From NCBI RefSeq assembly GCF_002270355.1, contig NZ_NJFZ01000004.1:62001-126000 (forward strand): a stretch of DNA of 64,000 nt, given 5' to 3'. Below are positions 56,225 through 64,000 of the stretch, in pieces; the first letter of the stretch is position 1, and every line of letters begins with the position of its first letter. The notes under the pieces are model-generated. The model searched no databases and was not told the origin of the DNA. It was given only the letters and a program-made list of their open reading frames with translations. A program made the position numbers and the translations under genes. Origin of the DNA: Flectobacillus sp. BAB-3569. Its GTDB lineage: Bacteria; Bacteroidota; Bacteroidia; Cytophagales; Spirosomataceae.

Positions 56225-58621
56225 TTATCTATTGATAACAATACGTTTTGTTAATTCGAAGCCATCTGCTTGGAAACGGAACAAATAAGGTCCTTCAGGT
56301 TGGTTTCTAAGGTCTACTACAGCTTTTCCAGTAATTGTTGGAATTGAGCCTGTGTAGATTAAACGACCAATCATATCGTAGATAGAGAAAGTTACTTTGT
56401 TATAATTTTCTAATGTTTCTACTGTAACAAGACCATTACTTGGGTTTGGATAAATTGCTAGACCTTTCAACTCTGGCTCTTCTTTGAATGTATAAGCTTT
56501 AGAGTAATCAGTATAACAAACCAAAGTATTTAATGGAGCAGGCACCGAGTAAACTACCTTTCTACGAGCTGAGTAATCTCCATAACGATTAGCTTTAATG
56601 CTTTCTGTCGTAAATGTTAACACTTCAGAACCATATTTCCACTGATAATCTGTACCATCTGGGAAGTTAGTAGCTTTCAAAGTAAACGCGCCATCTTTTA
56701 CAATACTTGCGGCCGAAGCACTAGGGCTTTCCTTAACTGTAACAGTAATTACATTTGAGCGAGCAGATACACAACCATTAGCATCTTTTGCTGTTGCTGA
56801 ATACTGTCCTGATAATTTTACTGCGTCAAGAACTTTACTAACCAAACCAGTATTCCATGTAACGTCGTTTGAACTAGAAGCTGTTAATCTTACGCTATTT
56901 TCTTTTGTATAATCAGTAACGTCTCTTGAGCAGAAAGTAATTGCACCCTCAGCTGTAACCACTGGAGCTGGAGGAAGTGGCAATACTGTCACTGCTATAG
57001 TATCTGATAATGGAGACACACAACCTCTAGGATCAACTACTCTAACAGCAGCTTTAGTAGTTACTTTAACAGTCACCGAGCGAGTTGTATCATTAGTTGT
57101 CCATCTGAATCTTGTTGTTTCACCTGAAGCAAGTACTGATGACTCTAGCACGATACTTCTATCAGCACAAACCTTAACCAATCCATCACCTTTAACTGTA
57201 ATTGTTGGTTTAGCAGGTAAAGCATATACTGTTACACGAACTACATCTGAAGTTGGAGACAAACAACTGTTAGTATCACGAACAGCCACTGTATAAGAAC
57301 CTGCCTTTGTTACCTTGATAGATTTAGTTACTTCACCAGAACTCCAAATATATTTGCTTTGAGTTGAAGATGTTAAATTCACACTAAAACCATCACAAAA
57401 CGCTAATGGACCATCAGAAGAAATCGTAGGTTTTGCAGGAATAGCATATACTTTAACAATTGTAGTATCTGATGTTGGAGATACACAACCACTTGTATCG
57501 ATTACTTGAACAGCATATTTACCAACAGCATTGATACCTTTCAAGCTAGCAGTTGTTGCACCTGTGTTCCACTTGTACTTAAAGCCTAAGCTTGATGTCA
57601 AAGTCAACGTATCACCATTACAAATACCTGCGTTTTTCTTAGAGGGAGTAATAACAGGTTTTGCAGGAACGTTTAGAGCTTTTAAGCTAATCGGATTTGA
57701 CAACTTTGAATAACAAGCCTGACGATTTTCAATCGTTTGTACTTGAATTTTCGCTGTTTTATTAAATTTAATTGAGCTTTTATTTCCTAACGAGTCTTGG
57801 TAAACACCGTTTACATACCATTTGTAGTAAGCAACGTGTGTGGCACTGTCAGATTTCAGAGACACAACTTTACCCTGACAGAACAATGAGTCCCCTGTGA
57901 TAACTGGTTGCTTTTGAATTTCGATAAACAATACAAAAATATTGTTGCTTGAGTATTGAACACCAGCAGGAGTTGGACAATTTCTTGAAATTGCCCTCAC
58001 GGAATATCTACCAGTTAAGTCGATTTCCAATCTAGGAGTACCTTGTCCTTTAGTGTTTGCTGAAGTTACCCCGTTCATTCCGTCTCTGTCCCAAACGTAG
58101 TCAAAACTAGGGTCTGTTACAGTTGATGCTAAACGTACTGGCTCCTTAGCCTGATTCTGGCATGTTTCGTAATAAGAGAAACTTCCTGTGTTAACAGAAT
58201 AAACTTGTGGTCTTGGAGGAATCTTAGCATAAGGAATATTTACTGGAGCAGAAGGTAAGCTGTAAACAGAACTTTCTTCGCACTTAGCATAATAACTAGT
58301 ATTGGCAGTAATACGATTTTCAAGGTATGCACCGGTACCAATTTCTGAGTTATTAGAGCTATTGTACCAGTGAACAGTTCCTGAGTTACAGTTCTCCGCA
58401 ATTAAGCCTACATAGAGACCTTCATCACTTGGACTAAGCTCGTACCCACATTTGAGTACCTTGTAAGTTGCATATGGAGCAACAGGCGCTGCTTCCACCA
58501 ATGCTTTTGGCTTCTTATTGGACAAGACTCCGCCTTCTGTCAATGGCTTAGCCCATGAGGTCACAGAACCTACCACTAATAATGCTAAAGCTAAAAAACT
58601 GTTGCGAGTAAGGGTGCTCAT
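56225..58621 (-). CDS. large secreted Ig-like-repeat protein with T9SS type A sorting domain
   Basis: 798 residues. Signal peptide SFLALALLVVGSVTSWA. About four tandem Ig/PKD-like repeats of roughly 80 residues (about 315-635), each built as PAKPTI...G...C.....L.SS....Y.WS.G....S......G.Y.V...D..GC.SP.SD...V.V. The C-terminal domain LKGLAIYPNPSNGLVTVETL...VVDLRNQPEGPYLFRF..D..ELTKRIVINR is the T9SS type A sorting signal. The protein is exported by the gliding/T9SS pathway to the cell surface. The ligand is unknown; the Cys in each repeat may form disulfides. Confidence 0.9.
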   Translation of the reverse strand: MSTLTRNSFLALALLVVGSVTSWAKPLTEGGVLSNKKPKALVEAAPVAPYATYKVLKCGYELSPSDEGLYVGLIAENCNSGTVHWYNSSNNSEIGTGAYLENRITANTSYYAKCEESSVYSLPSAPVNIPYAKIPPRPQVYSVNTGSFSYYETCQNQAKEPVRLASTVTDPSFDYVWDRDGMNGVTSANTKGQGTPRLEIDLTGRYSVRAISRNCPTPAGVQYSSNNIFVLFIEIQKQPVITGDSLFCQGKVVSLKSDSATHVAYYKWYVNGVYQDSLGNKSSIKFNKTAKIQVQTIENRQACYSKLSNPISLKALNVPAKPVITPSKKNAGICNGDTLTLTSSLGFKYKWNTGATTASLKGINAVGKYAVQVIDTSGCVSPTSDTTIVKVYAIPAKPTISSDGPLAFCDGFSVNLTSSTQSKYIWSSGEVTKSIKVTKAGSYTVAVRDTNSCLSPTSDVVRVTVYALPAKPTITVKGDGLVKVCADRSIVLESSVLASGETTRFRWTTNDTTRSVTVKVTTKAAVRVVDPRGCVSPLSDTIAVTVLPLPPAPVVTAEGAITFCSRDVTDYTKENSVRLTASSSNDVTWNTGLVSKVLDAVKLSGQYSATAKDANGCVSARSNVITVTVKESPSASAASIVKDGAFTLKATNFPDGTDYQWKYGSEVLTFTTESIKANRYGDYSARRKVVYSVPAPLNTLVCYTDYSKAYTFKEEPELKGLAIYPNPSNGLVTVETLENYNKVTFSIYDMIGRLIYTGSIPTITGKAVVDLRNQPEGPYLFRFQADGFELTKRIVINR

Positions 58622-59191
58622 AAGTTAACAAGTATTTAAGAAACGATATTAGGTTAAGATTACTCATTGCGTGCGAATCAAATTCAAATGAGTAGTGTTT
58701 GAATATTCGCAAAGTTGCAATTAAATAGTTAAACACTAAGTAAATTTAAGGGATGACTAATGATATACCATAGAAAAAAGGGTAAACTTTTTAAACGGTA
58801 TAATGCCTATTTTCTTCTTTTTCAAGAAGTTTTCCTTCAAACTTTCCCTATTGTCTAAGACTACAAAATTATCAACTTATTGCATAAAAAATATCTCAAC
58901 CATTTAAATAATGCTTTTAAGTTGATTATGAAATATTTAAGATTTTATTGAAATAATAATCGGCTTCTTTTTTGATTTTTACTTAGCTCTTAGGCACAAT
59001 GCATTAAATTGGCTTTCGAAATATATCGAATTTTCGACAAACATATAAGAAATAATCAACATTTAATAGTTTAATTTTTCGATTAGCTCCTTTTCAAAGG
59101 TAAAAATGATTCATATCATTCTTGCCCATTTCTTCTATTACCTAATTCTGCGTAGTGAATTTATTCTTCAAAGGATTCATTTTTTTTGTAC
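58622..59191. other. AT-rich divergent region between T9SS gene and acyl-CoA synthetase gene
   Basis: About 570 bp without a gene and very AT-rich. Its right end leads into the promoter of the acyl-CoA synthetase gene; I could not place a promoter for the T9SS gene. Nothing else is seen. Confidence 0.5.
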
Positions 59192-59220
59192 TTGTTAATT
59201 AAAATAGTTTTGTATCTTTG
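59192..59220 (+). promoter_or_regulatory. promoter of the acyl-CoA synthetase gene
   Basis: TTG at 59192-59194, 18-bp spacer, exact TATCTTTG at 59213-59220, 60 bp before the start. Confidence 0.65.
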
Positions 59221-59279
59221 AAAAAACATTAACCATTTAATATTTTTTATGAATATTTTAAGTAAAAATGCTTAATTCT

Positions 59280-60938
59280 ATGAAAATTAAGAAACTTCCT
59301 GTTGCTTCTCAGGCTTTTGACTATCCGCTGTTGATTAAAAGTATTTTAGCTTACTCTACAAAGCTTGAACCTAATCGAGAAATAGTCTACCGCGACCTTG
59401 TTCGATATAATTATATTACACTCAATCAACGTGTAGCACAGTTAGCAAACGTGCTTACTTCTGCCGGAATGGATGGTGCTGCGACCGTTGCAGTATTGGA
59501 TTATGACTCACATCGGTATTTGGAGTGCTTTTTTGGTATTCCCATGACAGGAAATATCCTACATACCATCAACTGGCGATTGTCGGCAGCCCAAATTTTG
59601 TACACCATCAATCATGCTGAAGATGCTCTTATTATTTGTCATCTAGACTTTTTACCTTTATTAGAGTCTCTAGCCTCTGAACTCACAACTGTGAAAGGCA
59701 TAATTGTATGTACTGATGGTCAGATATTGCCACAAAGTGATAAGCTGCCTATTTTGGGTGAATATGAAACCTTGTTATCACAAGTATCGTCTGATTTTCA
59801 ATTTCAAGATTTTGACGAAAATGCAGTAGCTACCACTTTTTACACAACTGGTACTACAGGTAATCCCAAAGGTGTATTTTTTACTCACCGTCAACTAGTA
59901 TTGCATACACTTGCTTTGTGCTTTACTTTTGGAACAGTAGACGGCACATGTAGATTCAATAGCTCCGATGTTTATATGCCACTGACCCCAATGTTTCATG
60001 TACATGCATGGGGCTTTCCTTATGTGGCCACTATGGCAGGAGCCAAACAAGTATATATCGGTAAATTTGAACCTGAGGTTGTACTAAAATGCTTCGTGAA
60101 AGAACAACCTACTTTTTCGCATTGTGTGCCTACGATATTACAAATGTTCGTGTCACACCCTGCCACCCAGCAAATTGACTTATCTAAATGGAAGGTTGTA
60201 ATTGGGGGTTCTGCTTTACCGAAAGCACTGGCAAAGGCAGCACTTCAACGGGGCGTGGATGTTATTACAGGATACGGAATGTCTGAAACTTGTCCAATTT
60301 TGTCTACCGTTTACTTGAATGCAGTAGATAAAATGAACCCTGATTTAGATTTTCAGGTAGAAGCACGTACTCGTACTGGTACTCCTTCTGTATTAGTTGA
60401 TTTAAGACTTATAGACTCGGAAGGGCAAATTATAGAATCAAACGGGGAAGATATTGGAGAGATTACCGTAAGAACGCCATGGCTGACACAAGGCTATTTT
60501 AAAGATGCTGAAAAATCAGAGGAACTCTGGCGAGATGGTTGGTTACACACTGGAGATGTGGCTTCGCTTAATGAAAATTATTCACTCAAAATCAGTGATC
60601 GTATCAAAGATGTGATTAAATCTGGTGGTGAATGGGTAAGCTCAATCGAGCTCGAAAATATGATTGGGACGCTTGAGGCTGTTCAAGAAGTAGCTGTGGT
60701 GGGTATTCCAGATGAAAAATGGGGCGAAAGACCTTATGCTCTCATCGTCCTTAAAGAAGGAAAAAGTCTCAGTAAAGAAGAGCTCAAAGCACACATGAAG
60801 CAATTTGTTGAGGCAGGGAGAATAACTCCTTGGACGATTCCTGACGCAATTAATTTTACGACAATGATTCCAAAAACCTCTGTAGGGAAAATCGACAAAA
60901 AAGCCATTCGTGCTACGGTGGATACGATTTTGACCTAA
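59280..60938 (+). CDS. AMP-dependent acyl-CoA synthetase (fatty-acid-CoA ligase)
   Basis: 552 residues from the ATG at 59280 (MKIKKLPVASQAFDYPLL); ATG at 59268 would add four residues. P-loop-like motif TTFYTTGTTGNPKGVFF (about 195-212), A8-type GYGMSETCPILS, LHTGDVA, and the C-terminal SVGKIDKKAIR with the catalytic Lys. It activates a fatty acid to acyl-AMP and then to acyl-CoA. It stands alone with its own promoter and terminator, and is not linked to the acyl-CoA dehydrogenase far upstream. Confidence 0.9.
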   Translation: MKIKKLPVASQAFDYPLLIKSILAYSTKLEPNREIVYRDLVRYNYITLNQRVAQLANVLTSAGMDGAATVAVLDYDSHRYLECFFGIPMTGNILHTINWRLSAAQILYTINHAEDALIICHLDFLPLLESLASELTTVKGIIVCTDGQILPQSDKLPILGEYETLLSQVSSDFQFQDFDENAVATTFYTTGTTGNPKGVFFTHRQLVLHTLALCFTFGTVDGTCRFNSSDVYMPLTPMFHVHAWGFPYVATMAGAKQVYIGKFEPEVVLKCFVKEQPTFSHCVPTILQMFVSHPATQQIDLSKWKVVIGGSALPKALAKAALQRGVDVITGYGMSETCPILSTVYLNAVDKMNPDLDFQVEARTRTGTPSVLVDLRLIDSEGQIIESNGEDIGEITVRTPWLTQGYFKDAEKSEELWRDGWLHTGDVASLNENYSLKISDRIKDVIKSGGEWVSSIELENMIGTLEAVQEVAVVGIPDEKWGERPYALIVLKEGKSLSKEELKAHMKQFVEAGRITPWTIPDAINFTTMIPKTSVGKIDKKAIRATVDTILT

Positions 60939-60977
60939 ATTGGTTCAAAAATGTTTTATATAAATGCTTGATTACGT

Positions 60978-61009
60978 AAACCTTGTTGGGCTTCCCGACG
61001 AGGTTTTTT
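60978..61009 (+). terminator. terminator of the acyl-CoA synthetase gene
   Basis: A 13-bp stem with two G-U pairs (60978-60990 and 60994-61006), 3-nt loop and T-run. Confidence 0.8.
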
Positions 61010-61080
61010 GTTTGTTTTCAGAAAGATTTCAAACATTTTTATAGAACTTCGTCTTACCAAGAGACAATCACTCCAAAATT

Positions 61081-61665
61081 ATGGCACAAAACGAATTATT
61101 TCCTATTTTTTTAAAACTTAATACGCTCGACGTTCTATTGGTTGGCGGTGGCAATGTTGGCCTCGAAAAGATTTCAGCTATGTTACAAAATAGTCCCGAA
61201 GCACGCATCACCGTTGTGGCGCCTATGATATTAGACAGTCTGAGGGAGTATATTCGCCATTTTGAACAGGTTCAAATTATTGAAAGAGAATTTCAAGAAC
61301 AAGACCTAGATAATAGGGACTTGGTAATTCTAGCAACCGACAACCCACAGTTACACGCCACTATAAAAGCTACTACCAAGCAGAGACGAATCCTTTGTAA
61401 CGTAGCCGATACACCACACTTATGTGATTTTTATCTAGGATCTATCGTTCAAAAAGGAGATTTAAAAATTGCTATTTCTACCAACGGAAAATCGCCAACT
61501 ATGGCCAAACGTATTCGGGAGTTTTTGGATGACATTATCCCAGACAATATTCAAAATCTACTCGATAATCTTCGTGAAATAAGAAAATCAATACAAGGAG
61601 ATTTTCAGGAAAAAATCCGAGTGCTCAACGAAGTGACTGCGTCGCTGGTAGAAAAGAAAAAATAA
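61081..61665 (+). CDS. precorrin-2 dehydrogenase/sirohydrochlorin ferrochelatase
   Basis: 194 residues, matching the Met8/CysG-N size. N-terminal Rossmann motif LLVGGGNVGLEKISAML (about 20-36), then ILATDNPQLHATIK and CNVADTPHLCDFYLGSIVQKGDLKIAISTNGKSP, the conserved NAD/active-site block. It oxidises precorrin-2 to sirohydrochlorin and inserts Fe to give sirohaem, the cofactor of sulfite and nitrite reductase. No cobA/cysG-C methyltransferase is next to it. It ends 2 bp before a convergent gene. Confidence 0.9.
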   Translation: MAQNELFPIFLKLNTLDVLLVGGGNVGLEKISAMLQNSPEARITVVAPMILDSLREYIRHFEQVQIIEREFQEQDLDNRDLVILATDNPQLHATIKATTKQRRILCNVADTPHLCDFYLGSIVQKGDLKIAISTNGKSPTMAKRIREFLDDIIPDNIQNLLDNLREIRKSIQGDFQEKIRVLNEVTASLVEKKK

Positions 61666-61667
61666 TT

Positions 61668-62429
61668 TTAGAGAAAATCAAAATACCGCATAAAATCGTC
61701 TTTATAATTTCGTCCTAGAGGAATCGTATGCTTTCCCATGATAATTTCATGGTCATTAAAAGACTCTATTTGGTCGATATTGATGGCAAATGAGCGATGC
61801 GTACGAACTAGTTTATCGAAATTTATACGCTCTAGTACACCATTTAAAGTCAAACGCAAAGTAAATTTCTTTGAGCTTGTGATAATATGAACATAGTTGT
61901 TATCAGATTCTAGGTAAAGAATTTCACTCAGTTTGACTTTATTAAACTGATAGCTTTGTTTGATAAAGATAAAGTTATCGATTTGTAAGATTGACTCCCG
62001 TGTGGCATTAGGCTCCTTTGGCACTACATTGAGAGCCTTCGTACTTGAAGTTTCAGCTTTGGCTTTGGCAAAATTATGGATAGCTAAATCGATAGAAATT
62101 CTTAAGGCTACATCACCGACGGGTTTGGTGAGATAGGCTGAGGGAGAAGTTTCTTTGGCACGTTCGAGAGTCTCCTCATCTGTTTGACCAGATAAGTACA
62201 CAATCGGCACCGATTTTATTTGTTTTAAGTGTTGTGCTGTCTCTATTCCATCCCAGCTACCCTTCAACTGAATATCAAGCAGGACTAAATCCACTTCGTT
62301 GGCTTTGAATAAAGCTAATGCGTCTTTTCCGTTATCAGCTACCTCGAGTACATCATATCCTTCGGCTTCAAGTCTGGCAGCGAGGTCCATCCCTACAATA
62401 GCTTCATCCTCTACGATTAAAATGGTCAT
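61668..62429 (-). CDS. response regulator with receiver and LytTR DNA-binding domains
   Basis: 253 residues. Receiver: ED at 7-8, phospho-acceptor D52 in LVLLDIQLKGSWDGIE, switch Lys in YLTKPVGD. A linker of about 40 residues, then the LytTR domain (about 150-253) with LSEILYLESDNNYVHIIT and FDKLVRTHRSFAINIDQIESF. A transcription factor of unknown regulon. No sensor kinase is adjacent. It is convergent with the sirohaem gene with 2 bp between the stops. Confidence 0.9.
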   Translation of the reverse strand: MTILIVEDEAIVGMDLAARLEAEGYDVLEVADNGKDALALFKANEVDLVLLDIQLKGSWDGIETAQHLKQIKSVPIVYLSGQTDEETLERAKETSPSAYLTKPVGDVALRISIDLAIHNFAKAKAETSSTKALNVVPKEPNATRESILQIDNFIFIKQSYQFNKVKLSEILYLESDNNYVHIITSSKKFTLRLTLNGVLERINFDKLVRTHRSFAINIDQIESFNDHEIIMGKHTIPLGRNYKDDFMRYFDFL

Positions 62430-62471
62430 AATTCTTAATTTCTATAGTATTGCGGTATGTTTAGTAGGTAG

Positions 62472-62501
62472 CAAAATTGTTTGCATTAATTGATAAAACA
62501 A
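62472..62501 (-). promoter_or_regulatory. candidate promoter of the LytTR regulator gene
   Basis: Minus strand: TTG (plus 62499-62501), 19-bp spacer, CAATTTTG (plus 62472-62479, one mismatch to TAnnTTTG). It overlaps the fba terminator. Confidence 0.5.
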
Positions 62502-62532
62502 AAGCCGTTCAATAAATCCTATTGAACGGCTT
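62498..62532 (-). terminator. fbaA terminator
   Basis: A perfect 12-bp stem AAGCCGTTCAAT / ATTGAACGGCTT (62502-62513 and 62521-62532) with T-rich sequence after it on the minus strand. Confidence 0.88.
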
Positions 62533-62555
62533 CGAACTTATGTTATATTGTATGA

Positions 62556-63638
62556 CTACAAGTATTTGTTAACATCTACAGAGTTAAGATCTTCGAATGC
62601 CAATTTCAAGCGGCTAACGAAAGTTTCTTCTCCTTTACGCAACCATACACGTGGGTCATAGTATTTCTTGTTTGGAGAATCTTCACCTGTTGGGTTACCA
62701 ATTTGTCCTTGCAAGTATCCTTCTTTCTCTTTGTAGAAGTTCAAGATACCTTCCCAGAATGCCCATTGCAAGTCTGTATCGATGTTCATTTTGATAGCAC
62801 CATAAGAGATAGCTTCACGGATTTCTTCGCGAGAAGAACCAGAACCACCGTGGAATACAAAGTTGATTGGTTTCTCAGCTTCCAAACCGTATTTCTCTTT
62901 GATAAACTCTTGAGAGTTGTGCAAGATCACTGGAGATAATTTCACGTTACCTGGCTTGTATACACCATGTACGTTACCAAATGCAGCAGCGATAGTGAAA
63001 CGGTGAGAAATTTTGCTCAATTCTTCATAAGCATAAGCTACTTCAGAAGGCTGAGTATATAATTTAGATGAATCAACGTCTGAGTTGTCAACGCCATCTT
63101 CTTCGCCACCAGTTACACCCAACTCAATTTCAAGAGTCATGCCTAACTTAGCCATTCTTTCAAGATACTTAGCACAGATTTCGATGTTTTCGTGCAAAGG
63201 CTCTTCAGAAAGGTCAATCATGTGTGAAGAGAAAAGTGGCTTACCATATTGTGCATAGAATTTTTCACCTGCATCCAAAAGACCGTCTAACCAAGGCAAC
63301 AATTTTTTTGCACAGTGGTCTGTGTGTAAGATTACTTGCACGCCATACGCTTCGGCCAATTGGTGTACGTGATGAGCTCCAGAGATTGCACCTGCAATAG
63401 ATGCTTCTTGTTTGCCATTTGGTAAAGATTTACCAGCATAGAACTGAGCACCACCATTTGAGAACTGGATGATTACTGGAGAATTAACAGCTTTTGCAGC
63501 TTCTAATACACCATTAACCGTGTCTGTACCTGTTACGTTAACAGCTGGTAATGCAAATTGATGTTTTTTGGCAACTTCGAAGAGTTCTTGCACTGCATCT
63601 CCATGCAATACACCTTTTTGAGTAGCTAAACTTGACAT
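62556..63638 (-). CDS. fbaA: class II fructose-bisphosphate aldolase
   Basis: 360 residues, the usual class II A length. Zn-binding and active-site motifs: VILHTDHCAKKLLPW, LEIELGVTGGEEDGVDNSD, AAFGNVHGVYKPGN, NFVFHGGSGSSREEI and MNIDTDLQWAFWEG. It cleaves fructose 1,6-bisphosphate to DHAP and glyceraldehyde 3-phosphate in glycolysis, or the reverse in gluconeogenesis. It is monocistronic with its own promoter and terminator. Confidence 0.96.
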   Translation of the reverse strand: MSSLATQKGVLHGDAVQELFEVAKKHQFALPAVNVTGTDTVNGVLEAAKAVNSPVIIQFSNGGAQFYAGKSLPNGKQEASIAGAISGAHHVHQLAEAYGVQVILHTDHCAKKLLPWLDGLLDAGEKFYAQYGKPLFSSHMIDLSEEPLHENIEICAKYLERMAKLGMTLEIELGVTGGEEDGVDNSDVDSSKLYTQPSEVAYAYEELSKISHRFTIAAAFGNVHGVYKPGNVKLSPVILHNSQEFIKEKYGLEAEKPINFVFHGGSGSSREEIREAISYGAIKMNIDTDLQWAFWEGILNFYKEKEGYLQGQIGNPTGEDSPNKKYYDPRVWLRKGEETFVSRLKLAFEDLNSVDVNKYL

Positions 63639-63696
63639 AGTGAAATTTTTTCTTGTTAAAAACGTACCTTACCTAATTTTTCAATCAGATAGTAGT

Positions 63697-63730
63697 CAAA
63701 ATTAATAATTTTTCCTTGCTTTTTGACAAA
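63697..63730 (-). promoter_or_regulatory. fbaA promoter
   Basis: Minus strand: TTTG (plus 63727-63730), 22-bp spacer, exact TAATTTTG (plus 63697-63704), about 60 bp before the start. Confidence 0.6.
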
Positions 63731-64000
63731 AACACAAAATATAATTTGGCAACAACAATAAAGTAGCTAATTTGAATATATAGTTATTAGAGTGTTTTTG
63801 AAATCGAATACTACCTTCAATAAAAATCCATAACTAGCTGTTTTTCAGAAACAAACATATTCTATATTAGTCACCTATGTGGAAGCTTTTTATAACAAGC
63901 GTTTATTCGTCAATCGAAGATTTAGGAACTTATCTTCTTGAGATTATTTCACAAAAATACGAATCTATTTGGCATTATTATCGTTAAAATAACATTGATA
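63731..64000. other. intergenic end of window
   Basis: AT-rich; no ORF, hairpin or RNA gene is seen in the final 270 bp. Confidence 0.5.

Overview
The window is a stretch of core chromosome from an AT-rich member of the Bacteroidota, most likely the Cytophagales. Several things point there. A TamB is paired with a lipoprotein TamA-like partner (TamL). A protein carries a type IX secretion C-terminal sorting domain. Several promoters fit the Bacteroidota pattern TTG-N19..22-TAnnTTTG, clear Shine-Dalgarno sequences are rare, atpD-atpC form a separate unit with a short epsilon subunit, and there are many LytTR/LytS regulators. No species is claimed. I see no prophage, IS element, CRISPR array, rRNA operon or defence island.

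Layout. 1-4.2 kb: the 3' end of tamB, tamL and a small lipoprotein. 4.2-9.7 kb: a surface-polysaccharide-type group (an SDR sugar epimerase, two GT2 glycosyltransferases, a small membrane protein, a Wzi/RemB-like barrel). 9.9-21 kb: a GHL10 glycosidase, a PhoB-type regulator, an NESSGL-motif protein, an AI-2E transporter, a LytS/LytR two-component pair, a phosphatase, two menaquinone genes (hotdog thioesterase, menF) and a CBS/CorC membrane protein. 21.5-26.8 kb: a cytochrome c maturation operon, ccmB-ccmC-ccmD-like-ccmE-ccmF-small membrane protein, in which CcmE is the CxxxY type. 27.2-31.3 kb: feoA, feoB and nnr. 31.6-35 kb: rplS, then an acyl-CoA dehydrogenase and a MarR regulator. Four near-identical palindromes precede these last two genes in two pairs. 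35.2-40.2 kb: four uncharacterised exported proteins and lipoproteins. 40.3-44.7 kb: a four-gene lipid-modification operon (two CFA-like methyltransferases, a FAD oxidoreductase, a DUF1365 protein). 45-47 kb: atpD-atpC. 47.5-55 kb: a TM-TPR protein, an ABC ATPase, initiator tRNA, era, der and an EamA transporter. 55-64 kb: a YCF48 protein, an Ig-repeat T9SS protein, acyl-CoA synthetase, siroheme dehydrogenase, a LytTR regulator and class II fructose-bisphosphate aldolase.

The most interesting signals are not new protein systems. They are: (i) a self-contained MarR/acyl-CoA dehydrogenase circuit with four TATGC..GCATA operators, one overlapping a recognisable promoter; (ii) a palindromic interspersed element present as a 152-bp and a 70-bp version after two different genes, plus a second repeat flanking rplS; (iii) a Cys-type CcmE operon without ccmA, ccmG or ccmH; (iv) the CFA/FAD/DUF1365/methyltransferase operon; (v) an overlapping pair of uncharacterised lipoproteins; (vi) unusually long perfect hairpins at several gene ends; and (vii) a possible structured leader before the EamA gene. 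All calls are from reading the sequence; no database search was run.
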